Shown in pieces: positions 21,136 through 31,854 of a stretch of DNA of 64,000 bases; the first letter of the stretch is position 1; each line of letters opens with the position of its first letter. This DNA is from Chlorops oryzae. Lineage: Eukaryota; Arthropoda; Insecta; Diptera; Chloropidae. A program made the position numbers and the translations under genes. The DNA lies in contig CM035807.1 of the NCBI GenBank assembly GCA_020466095.1, forward strand, positions 41,799,725-41,863,724. Direction: 5' to 3'. The notes below the pieces were generated by a model. The model was not told where the DNA came from. It made no database searches and saw nothing but the letters and a program-made list of their open reading frames with translations.

Positions 21136-21316
21136 AACACCCGAAACGAAAAATAAGGTAATTGTTTTTTTTACTACCCCTTACAAATTGATTAATGTAA
21201 TAACATTTTGAAAAAGTAAGGCTATGGTGAGGATAAGTAGAACCTCTAACTAATATCTGAGCATGAGAATGATTTAATATGGTTTTTTATTAATTAAAAA
21301 GTGTAACACCCGAAAC
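21136..21316 (+). repeat. subterminal repeats AACACCCGAAAC, left pair
   Basis: Copies at 21136-21147 and 21305-21316, the second followed by an inverted half (CGGGTGTTT, 21321-21329). Partner copies are at 25166-25559 near the right end. Confidence 0.85.
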
Positions 21317-21353
21317 AGTGCGGGTGTTTTAAGATTTTTCATTTGTCGATATA

Positions 21354-22643
21354 ACAGGTTGGCTGATAAGTCCCCGGTCTAACAAAGAAAAACACATTTT
21401 TTTGTCAAAATTCGTTTTTATTATTCAACATAGTTCCCTTCAAGAGCGATACAACGATTATAACGACCTTCCAATTTTTTGATACTATTTTGGTAGTACT
21501 CCTTCGGTTTTGCCTCAAAATAGGCCTCAGTTTCGGCGATCACCTCTTCATTGCAGCCAAATTTTTTCCCTGCGAGCATCCTTTTGAGGTCTGAGAACAA
21601 GAAAAAGTCGCTGGGGGCCAGATCTGGAGAATACGGTGGGTGGGGAAGCAATTCGAAGCCTAATTCATGAATTTTTGCCATCGCTCTCAATGACTTGTGG
21701 CACGGTGCGTTGTCTAGGTGGAACAACACTTTTTTCTTCTTCATATGGGGCCGTTTTGCCGCGATTTCGACCTTCAAACGCTCCAATAACGACATATAAT
21801 AGTCACTGTTGATAGTTTTTCCCTTCTCAAGATAATCGATAAAAATTACTCCATGCCCATCCCAAAAAACAGAGGCCATTACTTTGCCAGCGGACTTTTG
21901 AGTTTTTCCACGTTTCGGAGACGGTTCACCGATCGCTGTCCACTCAGCCGACTGTCGGTTGGACTCAGGAGTGTAGTGATAGAGCCATGTTTCATCCATT
22001 GTCACATATCGACGCAAAAACTCGGATGTATTGCGAGTTAACAGCTGCAAATACCGCTCAGAATCATCAACACGTTGTTGTTTTTGGTCAAATGTGAGCT
22101 AGCGCGGCACCCATTTTGCACAGAGCCTTTTCATATCCAAATATTGATGAATGATATGACCAACACGTTCTTTTGATATCGTTAAGGCCTCTGCTATCTC
22201 GATCAACTTCATTTTACGGTCATTCAAAATCATTTTGTGAATTTTTTTGATGTTTTCGTCGGTAACCACCTCTTTCTGGCGTCTACTGCGTTCACCGTCC
22301 TCCGTGCTCATTTCACCACGCTTGAATTTTGCATACCAATCAATTATTGTTGATTTTCCTGGGGCAGAGTCCGGAAACTCATTATCAAGCCAAGTTTTTG
22401 CTTCCACTGTATTTTGTCCCTTCAGAAAACAGTATTTTATCAAAACACGAAATTCCTTTTTTTCCATTTTTTTCACAATAACAAAAGTTGCTTCACAAAA
22501 GACGCTCTATCTCACAAACTAATTGACTTACAGACGTCAAATTTTGACACGAATCATTTGAAGGTTGCCACTATATAAAAATATGCATTTAATACTAGCG
22601 ACGCCATCTATGTGTCAGACCGGGGACTTATCAGCCAACCTGT
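21354..22643 (-). mobile_element. Himar1-like mariner, copy A
   Basis: 1290 bp, TIR ACAGGTTGGCTGATAAGTCC at both ends, TA duplicated (21352-21353 and 22644-22645). From memory, the ends and protein are very close to the horn fly Himar1. Inserted in the 4.8-kb transposon. A second copy is at 57251-58543. Confidence 0.95.
21421..22467 (-). pseudogene. Himar1-like transposase, copy A, with nonsense codon
   Basis: 348-codon frame starting MEKKEFRVLIKYC. A TAG at 22099-22101 replaces the Glu codon after WVPR in the linker. The catalytic motif reads FHLDNAPCH instead of FHQDNAPCH; the three Asp themselves (MDETW, LDNAP, APSD) are retained. Other differences from copy B are scattered. Inactive because of the stop. 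Confidence 0.93.
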
Positions 22644-22926
22644 TACATGTGCGTATTGCTTTAAGATCCATTTTTCGTATAATATCAACCCACATGTCTA
22701 AGGTTAACTTAGGATAAGTCATATTGGTGGTGTAAACACCTAAATAATAATAAAGAAAGTAGGACGCATAAAAGCGGAAAATACTGGTTTTTTTTGACAT
22801 TTGCATACTTCCTACATAATAAAGAGCCAGAATAAACGTTGCGCTCGCTAGTAGAAGTCGTGTTTTCAACTCTTCGGAATCAGCGACCACATAAGATTTA
22901 TTTTGAAGGCTTTTTCGACGACCCAC
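22644..22926 (-). CDS. small divergent ORF inside the 4.8-kb transposon, unknown function
   Basis: About 97 codons starting MGRRKSLQNKSYVV. The mariner interrupts it near its end; removing the mariner gives a stop a few codons later (RTCIDK then TGA). It contains a hydrophobic stretch (LLLASATFILALYYVGS) followed by an aromatic-rich segment (RFYASYFLYYYLGVY). It faces away from the large transposase-like gene, whose start is about 165 bp off, so the two could share a promoter region. No family recognised; it could also be a chance ORF. Confidence 0.4.
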
Positions 22927-23092
22927 TAGTGCCTCCCTCGAAAAAACTGTAACAGCTTTTTATTTAGAGAATTTACTCAAACTTCGAAGATAAAAACAAC
23001 TTTACTTAAATTGAGGTATTGCGGCAAAATCATTGTTTCTTCAATGATTCAATGTGTGTTTGAGGTTTTAGTTTTTTATGTTCAGGAAGACC

Positions 23093-25042
23093 ATGCCATC
23101 AACGACAAAGGAAAGACTTGCAAAAATGCGGGAAAGAAGAAAACAAGACCCGGAAAAAAATGCAGAGCACCTGCGTAAAGAGAGGGAAAGGGATGCGATT
23201 AGAAGACAAAAACAAAAGAAAAAGCTAGATCTACATGAGGACATGACAGTTGCACAACAGGTGAAAGTTCGGGCCCGCGTGCGAGCGTTCAGAGAAAAAA
23301 AGAAGAAACTGGCGACCAACATTTGCAACTCTCCAATAGGATCATATAAATGCGTACAAACGTTCACAAAAGCTGTTAGAAAAGTGAAAAAGTCACTTCC
23401 GAAATCGCCGTTAAAAAGAGCTGCAGTAGTAAAAAAAGTCGTTGGTGATGTGCTAAAAATAAATGTTAAAGATGATGGGCAAAAAATTAATCATAACGGC
23501 TTCACCCTGAGTGATGATGTGCAAGCAAAGGTGAAAGACTTTTTTTACAGAGACGATGTAAGTCGGCAAGCCCCAGGTATTAAGGATTGTAAAAGTATCA
23601 GAGATCCGAATACTGGGAAGAAAATAAAAAAGCAAAAAAGGACCATGGTCACAACTATTTTTGAAGCCTATGAATACTTTAAAGAAAAATATCCAGACAC
23701 AAATATTGGCAAATCTTCCTTTTTTTATCTTAGGCCACCTGAGATTGTTCCAGTTTCTGAAACACCTCACAATGTGTGTGTTTGCACTCAACATGCAAAT
23801 TACCTCAATTTACTAAACGCTCTTAAACAAACATTGTCTTTACCTGAAAACCATCATGAAATATTTAAAAATGTTGTATGTGATGTGTCGAAAGAAAAGT
23901 GTATGACTGGATCCTGTGGAACATGTCCTTGTAATGAGTTTTGGGACATTTACGATACTGAAATAGGCACCAAAAATGAAATAACGTGGAACAATTGGTT
24001 TTCTGAAAATAATCGACCCACAATTAAGACTACAACTGCTTCATGCAGGCAAGCTTTGAAAGAACTCAAAGATACAACCGAAAAATTCAGACATCATTGT
24101 TACACAAAAAAAATCCAATCTGATTACTTTGAGGAAAGAAAAAAAAATGTCCAATTAAATGACGCTGTCATACAGGTAGACTTCGCTGAAAACTATGAAA
24201 TCGTGTACCAAGACGAAATCCAAAGTGCACATTGGAGTCATAAACGGGTTACTATATTTACTTGTTGTATCTGGTTGGCTGGCGAAACAAAATCTGTAGC
24301 GATCATTAGCAACGAAACGGCTCATTCAAAACAAACGGTTTGGATATTTTTGAAAGAAATAATTGCCTATGTCAAAGGAATATGCACCAATCCCAAAACA
24401 AAAATATACATCTTTAGTGACAACTGTGCGGCTCAGTTTAAGAATAAATTCATACTCTCTTCACTGTATGAGCTCCAAGAGTATGCTGAAGCATCTCTCC
24501 TGCAATGGAACTTTTTTGCCGCATCGCACGGCAAAGGTGCGGTTGATGGTGGGACTGTGAAAAGAACGGTTTGGACAGGTGTTAAGTCCAGGACGGTAAA
24601 CATCACTTCAGCCAAAGAATTTTATAACTTTTTACGTCAGAAAAATCTTTTCATTCACTTAATTTACATTTCGAAGGAAGAAATTGCGAACCAATCGACA
24701 TATTTTAAAGATCTTTGGGAAAATGTTAAGTGTATAAAGAACCTCCAAAAAAAACACTTTTTTGAAGTACTGGATAAGCGTCGAACCAAAGTGGCCGGAA
24801 ACTCGAAATCAGATTTTCAAGAGATAGCTATCACGAAGACGGATATGTGGCCTGAAGAGTTTCTGCAGGCACTATCTGTTTTTAAAAAAGTCAATATTGA
24901 CAGGGACACGGAAACGGCGCATAGCGATAACGATTATCTTAATGATAAACCTAGTTGTTCAACACACACATTTGATAAAGTTAAAAATGTAAAGAGAAAG
25001 CTTCGTTACAGCGAAATATTTTCAGACTCTGAGTCTGCATAA
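23093..25042 (+). CDS. transposase-like protein of the 4.8-kb element (uncharacterised family)
   Basis: 649 residues from ATG 23093 (an in-frame ATG five codons upstream is possible). The N-terminus is strongly basic and helical (KERLAKMRERRKQDPEKN...RRQKQKKK), fitting DNA binding. The middle has clustered cysteines (CVCTQH, KCMTGSCGTCPC). The C-terminal core has RNase-H-fold-like signatures: VIQVDFAENYEI with QDEIQSAHW, IYIFSDNCAAQFKNKF, and FFAASHGKGAVDGGTVKR. I read the Asp in the first two and the Asp or His in SHGKGAVDG as catalytic candidates. From memory the family is widespread in arthropods as uncharacterised proteins. One exon, no stops; the tail is acidic and serine-rich. Confidence 0.75.
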   Translation: MPSTTKERLAKMRERRKQDPEKNAEHLRKERERDAIRRQKQKKKLDLHEDMTVAQQVKVRARVRAFREKKKKLATNICNSPIGSYKCVQTFTKAVRKVKKSLPKSPLKRAAVVKKVVGDVLKINVKDDGQKINHNGFTLSDDVQAKVKDFFYRDDVSRQAPGIKDCKSIRDPNTGKKIKKQKRTMVTTIFEAYEYFKEKYPDTNIGKSSFFYLRPPEIVPVSETPHNVCVCTQHANYLNLLNALKQTLSLPENHHEIFKNVVCDVSKEKCMTGSCGTCPCNEFWDIYDTEIGTKNEITWNNWFSENNRPTIKTTTASCRQALKELKDTTEKFRHHCYTKKIQSDYFEERKKNVQLNDAVIQVDFAENYEIVYQDEIQSAHWSHKRVTIFTCCIWLAGETKSVAIISNETAHSKQTVWIFLKEIIAYVKGICTNPKTKIYIFSDNCAAQFKNKFILSSLYELQEYAEASLLQWNFFAASHGKGAVDGGTVKRTVWTGVKSRTVNITSAKEFYNFLRQKNLFIHLIYISKEEIANQSTYFKDLWENVKCIKNLQKKHFFEVLDKRRTKVAGNSKSDFQEIAITKTDMWPEEFLQALSVFKKVNIDRDTETAHSDNDYLNDKPSCSTHTFDKVKNVKRKLRYSEIFSDSESA

Positions 25043-25165
25043 CTACAACGTAATAAAGAAAAATTTATTTTATTTATGTTTATTTCTTTCTTACTTATTT
25101 TGTAGTACCTAGACACTACAAACCATCGATTCTCTCTATATGAAGTGTTTAATTTTTGTACTTGT

Positions 25166-25559
25166 AACACCCGAAACAGAACCTTGGTAACGCCCGAAAC
25201 AATGTAAAATTAAAATAAAAAATAGTTAAACGGTACTTGTGAAAGTGAATATGAGGTAGATAGTTAGTGTATATTATTCGTTTCGAGGCCTGTAACTTAA
25301 AGGAAGATTTTTCTAAAAGAATTCGCTGAATTTCAAGTAAATGTAACCATGATCATAACATAGAGGCAGAAATTTGAAACACCCGAAACGCACACTTTTC
25401 GATTTGTAAAATCGTTATCCTGGATGCCAAACTGTTCTTATTTTAAAATTTAGATAAAACAACTAGAAACGTAGAGAATAAGGCACTTAAACGGCTAAAA
25501 TACTCTTTTAAAATACATACAAATTTATACTTTGACTGTACAAATGAAACACCCGAAAC
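25166..25559 (+). repeat. subterminal repeats AACRCCCGAAAC, right group
   Basis: Copies at 25166-25177, 25189-25200 (AACGCCCGAAAC), 25378-25389 and 25548-25559, all in the same direct orientation as the left pair. Confidence 0.85.
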
Positions 25560-25576
25560 GATGGAATGACCCTCCC

Positions 25577-26013
25577 CTTCTATCAGCTAAGCGCAAAGAG
25601 TAAATGCAAGAGTCTTATACAAATGTATGTACAAATGTATCAATTTATATCATCTGTTTTGATCACGTGCGATTTTCACTGCACGTGGACGTGCTGCATT
25701 TAAACTTTACAAATTTAAAATTAAATAAAGAAGTGAAATGGAAAACGACAAAATATTTGAATATAAACTTATTCCTGGTGTTCGTTCTTCGCCGCGGCCG
25801 CTGCGCAGCCGAGCCTTTACGCACGACGAAAGAATCATCCTAGCGAGTACTTTTTATTTTTCTACAGCGCTAGCTCGTGAGAAAGCTGCTTCCCGATGAG
25901 AAGGAGAAACGGTTAGTGAGTCTTCGATCAGTTTGATTAAAACGCGCTTCGCCGCTCCGCAAAAAGATAATTCAAATCGCAAACGAAAAGAAAAGAACAC
26001 AAATTAAATATAT
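25577..26013. other. MULE non-coding DNA
   Basis: AT-rich with a GC-rich patch near 25790-25815 (GCCGCGGCCGCTGCGCAGCC). No convincing gene. It may include the MULE promoter side. Confidence 0.4.
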
Positions 26014-27104
26014 GAAGGGCAGCCGCGAATAACGTTGCAAACGCCAATTTTTGAAAGACCGTTTTTTTTGCATATTCTCTTTGACATGCTTCTTTTACAT
26101 TGCTCCAACAACAAATCATCAAAAATTTTTCACCTTAGATCGATCAAATCGCAATTAGAAAGAGTCAGTCAGTCGAAGAACGTTGTAAGTGCATAACAAA
26201 ATGATGCGATCTGAATTATAAAATTTAATTGACAAGTGCCACCGAGGTACAAAACGAAAAGCTAATGTCGAAAATTGGAAAGACAATAGAAGTAAAAGGT
26301 TAAGAAATAGTGGAAAAGCTTATATTTCAAGAAAAAATAAGAGTTTACCTGAAAAAAACGCTCCTGACCAGGTAACATGGAATAACGTTTCAAGTGCACA
26401 TAAAACTACGTTTCATTGAAATTATAATTTTATAGGTTTGTGATTGTCGATGCTGCTTTTATTGTAAAAGATTTAGCATACAGCAAATTAGGGACCATTT
26501 TCATAAGTTCTACGAAAAAACTTACTTAAGATTAAGTGAGGAAAAAAAAAAGGATCTACTGGCAATTGCATCATTTTTGCCTAAGAGCTACGCCGAGTTC
26601 TATAAATCGGTCTGCGTTTAAATTTAGCAATATCTTTGAAGTTTAGTTTTAAGTTCTTGAAAAGAATTTTCGTTTCATACTGGATTTATGTTTTTGTTAT
26701 ATAGTTTTTTGTAATAAATTATTTTTAAATCTCTATGATGTATCCTTTATTTTAGACACAGAAGCTAATGGAAGAAAATTTCTTTAGAAGAAGTATTTTT
26801 TATCGAATAACGTTTCAAATGACATCGTACTCTCTGTTGCGAATCGTGGAATAACGTTTTAACAAGCAACGAGTTTTGAATATGAAACGTTCTTCCATTT
26901 TAAAATGATACAATATATCATTTACTAAACAAATATTATAATTACACAATTTTTTTTTTACTAAAATGGTTTTTTAAACTAAATACTTTGATAATAAATT
27001 TAAAAAAAAAAATACAGAAATTGTCTTCTTAATTTAAAACGTTTTTTGCGAATTGTGAACAATTTGAATTCTGTCACTTACAACGTTATTCGCGGCTGCC
27101 CTTC
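26014..27104 (+). mobile_element. non-autonomous transposon retaining transposase exons, 1.09 kb
   Basis: 24-bp TIR beginning GAAGGGCAGCCGCGAATAAC and its inverse at 27081-27104; flanked by ATAT. GAATAACGTT recurs inside (about 26381, 26803, 26848), as if bound by the transposase. Two short coding exons survive (see next entry) but no catalytic domain. Confidence 0.82.
26236..26622 (+). pseudogene. remnant N-terminal exons of a transposase-family protein
   Basis: Exon-like segment ending PDQ at about 26371 reads KRKANVENWKDNRSKRLRNS and GKAYISRKNKSLPEKN. A GTAACATGG...TTTATAG intron of about 63 bp follows. The next exon reads VCDCRCCFYCKRFS...HFHKFYEKTYLRLSEEKK and stops at TAA near 26620. 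Basic WK-x-N-x-R-x-R-x-S-G-x-Y followed by a cysteine cluster and a FY-x-L segment is, from memory, the usual N-terminus of a recurrent arthropod transposase-like family. The rest of that gene is deleted here. Confidence 0.6.
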
Positions 27105-28244
27105 ATATGAAATCATAAAAGCCAAGTGACCGAAAAGAAAAACAAAAACCGAAAAGAAAAAACAGAAAAAATATTTGAACTAATTTTTCGCCAAGAAGGC
27201 ATTCCCCTTTTTTTATTTAATCGCCTTTGTGCTTTAAATTAAAGTGGGCTAAGAAGGCCATTATCAGTTAAAAAATCAACTCTCAAATCTTTATTCGCGT
27301 CGCGCAATCGCCGGCAAATTAAACCACACCACGACCTAACCGACAATCCACAAAAAAACCAACGTCACTCAGCGATCACTCCACGACGACCAGCAATCAC
27401 AGGTACATCTCCTCCTTGTTGTCCCTCACACAAACACATGGATTTCGGTCATCTAGCCGTTTATTATTAATTGAGAAGGAACAACAAATATTTAAATTAA
27501 AATTTGATGTGCAATATTACTATTGCTACGAAAAAAATTTTAAGGTTAGCGTGGCGATTGAGTTCAATAACTTAATGTTTCGCCGTAAAAGTGGAAAACA
27601 GAAAATTCTCAACCACGGATCACAATGCGAGCTTTTAAAAAAGTTGGAACTTATCAATATCATAAAGAAGGAAGTCAAAACAGCACCAATAAAAAGATCA
27701 AATGTACGTGATATATTTGAAGACCAATATAAAAAATATAAAGAAGCTGCACAAATAATACAATATGGAAAAATGCGAAGGAATTTGTTTTACATAAAGC
27801 AACAGAAATTTCCACAGTGTCCTAACAACTTTGCAGGCATAATTGATGTATTCAAAAACGGAAATATTATAAAGCAATTTGGTACATCAAGAATCGACAC
27901 TGAAAAACAATTCTATGTTGACACTATAATAACTGATGATTTCGCATATACTCGCAATTATATTTTTGATGCGACTTTTTATGCTGTGCCATTATCTAAA
28001 GAATTTAAACAATACGTAAGTTGAAACTTAACATCTAACAAAGCTGACATAAAGCTCACAGAACGTTTTTCTGTTTTCAGGCGTTTCCATTTCTGTATGT
28101 ATTGATGTCCAACAAAACAGAGGAAGCATATACACATGTTTTGCAATATTTAAAATCTAATGTGTTTAATTTGGAAGCAACGACCGTTATAACAGACTAC
28201 GAAAGTGGTTTGCGTAATGCCATTAAGAAAACATACCCAACTGC

Positions 28245-29594
28245 CAGGGCCGGATTATGGGGGGCCAGGGGGCCAGTGGCACCGGGCCTCCACCACGTGG
28301 GGGCCCCCACCAGCAGTGATCAAATTAATTTTTTTTATTTATTATAGTTTTCAAGATATTCAGTAACTACTCTCTTAAAATTTTCACTTGTTTATACGGT
28401 TATTCAGTGGACTTAAGAATTGAAAAACCCTTTTATCAATCACAAAACGTACTTTTGCTAACAATCAATCTGTCGTTTAGTGAAAATATGCTACATAGTA
28501 AATTTTATTTTATAATATTCGCTCTACTCAGACTCGCACTTGACCGCTTTTTCGTGGAGCAGCGGATTTGTGTTGCGGAGTAAGTGATTTTATGGCGATT
28601 TATTTTAACCCTTTCGCTCTTTTTGAGACAATACGTCGAAGCAATTTTCAACTCTTCATAACTTCTTTATTACTTCCAATATTTCTATATTTGAAAAATT
28701 CCAATAAGGCCATAAGTATTCTATTTGGTGAAATTGCCATATGTATGTGGTGGAAACAAGTATAACGAAATAAGTCTGAAGGATCATTATAAAAAGCAGT
28801 GGTGCCCGATCAGCAGATTTTCGGCTAGATCTAGCAGATTTTGAAGTTGGACAGCGGAGAAAAATGCATTCTTGTGGTTAGCAAAAAATCGAGCGGAATT
28901 TTTTCCGTACATTTTTAACCGAATTTGAATTGCATGTTCCGTGGTCGTGCGCAAAAAGATCAAAAACAATTTATGTTCCATTTGTCCTCACCGAGCAGAG
29001 AAAAAAGAATTCCCCTGATCTGGGAATAATGGTCCACTACTTGTGAACATATACCTACCAGAAGTTGTTTTCAACTGTTGGTGAGGTTTTCCGAAATTCT
29101 GTGCGAGCAAGTGAAATTCAAATATCATGTCTCTGACAAACAACTTGTATTTTTTTTCTATTAGTAACCTTTCTTATCATACGAATTTCTGAGACAGAAA
29201 CATTTTTTTAAGAAAACTACACTTCTGATTCGAGAATAAAACTGCTAGTTTTGAACTAACCGCAAAAAAACTGTTGCCAATTTTTCAGCGAAATATTCCG
29301 CTGAATGTATCCAAAAAAGGTCGAAATTCCATAAAATTTATTTTTAAAATTTCTTAAACAGTAATTTGGTTTATATGGGTTGAAAAGACGCTGAATAAAA
29401 AAAAATATTTTATGAAAACTGTTAAATAAACAAAATGTGAACGTTGAAAAATATTTTCATTCTTATAATTGATAACCTTTCTACAAACACATTTTCTGCT
29501 ATTGTGTGAAATTTCATCCTATATCTTTCAATTAACAGAGAGGCCACCACCATTCTCTGGCCCCCGGGCCCCCGGAAACCTTAATCCGGCTCTG
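28245..29594. mobile_element. non-autonomous hAT element, 1350 bp
   Basis: Ends CAGGGCCGGATTA and TAATCCGGCTCTG, a classical hAT terminus, with the exact 8-bp duplication CCAACTGC (28237-28244 and 29595-29602). GC-rich near both tips, AT-rich inside, no transposase. It interrupts the MULE transposase between PTA and the CWFH motif. Confidence 0.93.
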
Positions 29595-30287
29595 CCAACT
29601 GCAAATATGGTTTGATGTTGGTTTCATTACACAAACGCATTACGAAGAAATGCATGAAAAATTCCTGAATTTCGAAGATTCTTAAATAGAAATAATTAGG
29701 CTAAACAAATCCTCAATAAATTTTTGTATTTACCATTGTTGAAACCGCAGGATATAACATCAGCCTTCGAAGTTTTAAAAGCAGATGCAATGAATAAAAA
29801 GTATGTGAAGGGGAATACACAAACATCTATCAACTATTTTAAACCCTTCATCAAGTACTACGAATCTTACTGGATTAAAAAAGTATATAAACAATTTTAA
29901 AATTTAATTTGTTTTATTAAAGATATTTCTTTTCTTTTTTCAAGGAAACAGTGAAAAAATTCTGCGTCTATAAAGAGCCAATAAGAACCAGCAATTCTGC
30001 GGAAGGCTTTCATAGTCAACTTAATTTGAAGCTTCCAAAGCAAGGAAATTTCTTTAAATTTGTGGATTCGTTATGTGGTATAGATGCAGCTAAATCAACT
30101 GATTATTCTAAATCTATTTCTGGATATACATCAATATTCACATCCAAAAAACGTTTTTTATCCAAGCGAAATGAATTTTTGGAAAAACGATATCAGCTAT
30201 ATGAAAACAACAAGATAACATTAAATACTTTTCTCGCTCAGCTCTCTAAAACGAAGAACTGCATGATCGAAGAAAATTTTGTTAATA

Positions 30288-31564
30288 TTAGGTGTAGTAA
30301 AAAGAAATCCATTAAATTGAGGGCTTTATTTAAGATAGTTAGAATGACCCGATTTAGGTCAAATATGCGCCGTTTTGTTCGATAACTTGGTGCCATTTTA
30401 AAGGTAATTTCATTATGCCTCTCTCATAGAAGCCCTCGTTCCTTTTAGCAAAAAATTGAGACAGTCGAATTTCAGAAGCCTCTCTTGAAGCGAATGTTTC
30501 ACCAGCAAAATCGTTCGCCATGGACAGGAACAGATGGTAATCACTTGGTGCCAGGTCCGGACTATAAGGTGGATGCAGAAAAACCTCCCAACCAAACTCC
30601 CGGAGCTTCTGGCGAGTCACTATCGATGTGTGTGGCCTGGCGTTGTCCTGATGGAACACAATTCCTCTCCTATTGGCCAAAGATGGCCGCTTATGGGCGA
30701 TTGCTTCCTTCAGACGGTCCAATTGTTGACAGTAGAGTTCCGAGTTAAGAGTTTTGCCGTATGGGAGCAGCTCATAGTAGATAATTCCCTGCCAATCCCA
30801 CCAAACACACAGCAAAACCTTCCTGGCCGTCAATCCTGGCTTGGCCACCGTTTCCGCCGGTTCACCGTGTTTCGACCACGACCGTTTTCGCTTGACGTTG
30901 TCGTAAGTGACCCACTTTTCATCACCAGTCACCAACCGCTTCAGAAATGGGTCGATTTTGTTGCGGTTCAGCAGCGATTCGCAGATGGAAATTCGGTCTA
31001 TGAGGTTTTTTTGCGTTAACTCGTGTGGCACCCATACATCGAGCTTCTTTGTGTATCCAGCCTTATTCAAATGGTTCTAAACGGTTTTTTGTGCAATCTT
31101 TAGCTCTTTTGCAATCGAAACAGTGCTTACATGACGGTCGGACTCGATAATTTCCATGATTTTATCGACATTTTCGACAATTGGCCTTCCAGTGCGTGGT
31201 GCATCCTTGACATCGAAGTTACCGGAACGGAATCGACGAAACCAAAATTGCGCATGATTGGCTGTTACAGTATCAGGTCCATAAACGCTATTCACATTTT
31301 CAGCCGCCTGGCTTGCGTTTTCTCCCTTATCGAAGAAAAACTGTAAAATGTAGCGAATTTTCTCTTTGCTGATGTCCATCTTTGACAAGCTCTCAAACAA
31401 AACTGAATCAATCAATCAAAAAAGTGTCAAAAAAGCTTTTTTAGTAGGAACTGTCATCTTTCTAATGCCCCCTAGCGGAATACGATCGGACGTATACAAC
31501 GCGAGATGCAGATAAATAACGCCATCTATTCGAAAAATAATGGATTTCTTTTTACTACACCTAA
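30288..31564 (-). mobile_element. mariner, copy 2 of family A
   Basis: 1277 bp, same TIR as copy 1 (TTAGGTGTAGTAAAAAGAAA), TA on both sides (30286-30287 and 31565-31566). Inserted in the last coding part of the MULE gene. Confidence 0.95.
30354..31385 (-). pseudogene. mariner transposase family A, copy 2, one nonsense codon
   Basis: Nearly identical to the protein at 10111-11136, starting at the matching ATG (MDISKEKIRYIL). A TAG at 31077-31079 replaces the Trp codon of KTVWNHL in the second helix-turn-helix. The D,D34D residues are intact downstream, so this is a single-mutation knock-out. Confidence 0.93.
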
Positions 31565-31854
31565 TATAATTGACAGCAATGATGATGAATCGGATATATG
31601 GCAAGACGATGACGAAAGAACTGAAAAAAAAGTTCTGAGACTGATCAACATTCTCTGTCATGTGTTATTTGTATTGAAAGGGAAAGGCAGCTTCTGTTTG
31701 ATCCATGCAAAGATTTTAAAGTTTGTCAACCATGCTACAATCATATTAAAGACGATGCTTTAGAAAGAGAAGTGCAACCATTGCACTATGGGCGGAAAGC
31801 CCAAAAACAGCGGCAAAAATATGAAGGACTCTTCCAATAAGAACGATTTTTTCG

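Larger units (their letters stand above)
20777..25572 (+). mobile_element. 4.8-kb DNA transposon with 11-bp TIR, 4-bp TSD and subterminal repeats
   Basis: TIR GGGTCATTCCA at 20777-20787 and inverted at 25562-25572, flanked by TCCC (20773-20776 and 25573-25576). Carries one large transposase-like gene (23093-25042), a small divergent ORF (22644-22926) and six direct copies of AACRCCCGAAAC near the two ends. A Himar1-like mariner (21354-22643) is inserted on the left. Without the mariner the element is about 3.5 kb. Confidence 0.88.
27416..31830 (+). pseudogene. MULE transposase gene with C-terminal RING-like finger, interrupted twice
   Basis: Multi-exon gene. Exon from about 27440 to 28015 includes IFDATFYAVP (first catalytic Asp). 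Intron 28016-28080 (GTAAGT...TTTCAG). Next exon from 28081 reads FPFLYVLMSNKTEEAYTHVL and TVITDYESGLRNAI (second Asp), then a hAT insertion (28245-29594). The frame resumes with CWFHYTNALRR, the C-x-x-H motif of MULEs. Later exons read TSINYFKPFIKYYESYW (near 29850) and, after an intron ending at about 29943, TSNSAEGFHSQLN with the catalytic Glu. A mariner (30288-31564) splits the tail; downstream sequence encodes CVICIEREGQLLFDPC and CQPCYNHI, a RING-like zinc motif, after a frame change near 31640. Inactive now. Confidence 0.85.
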
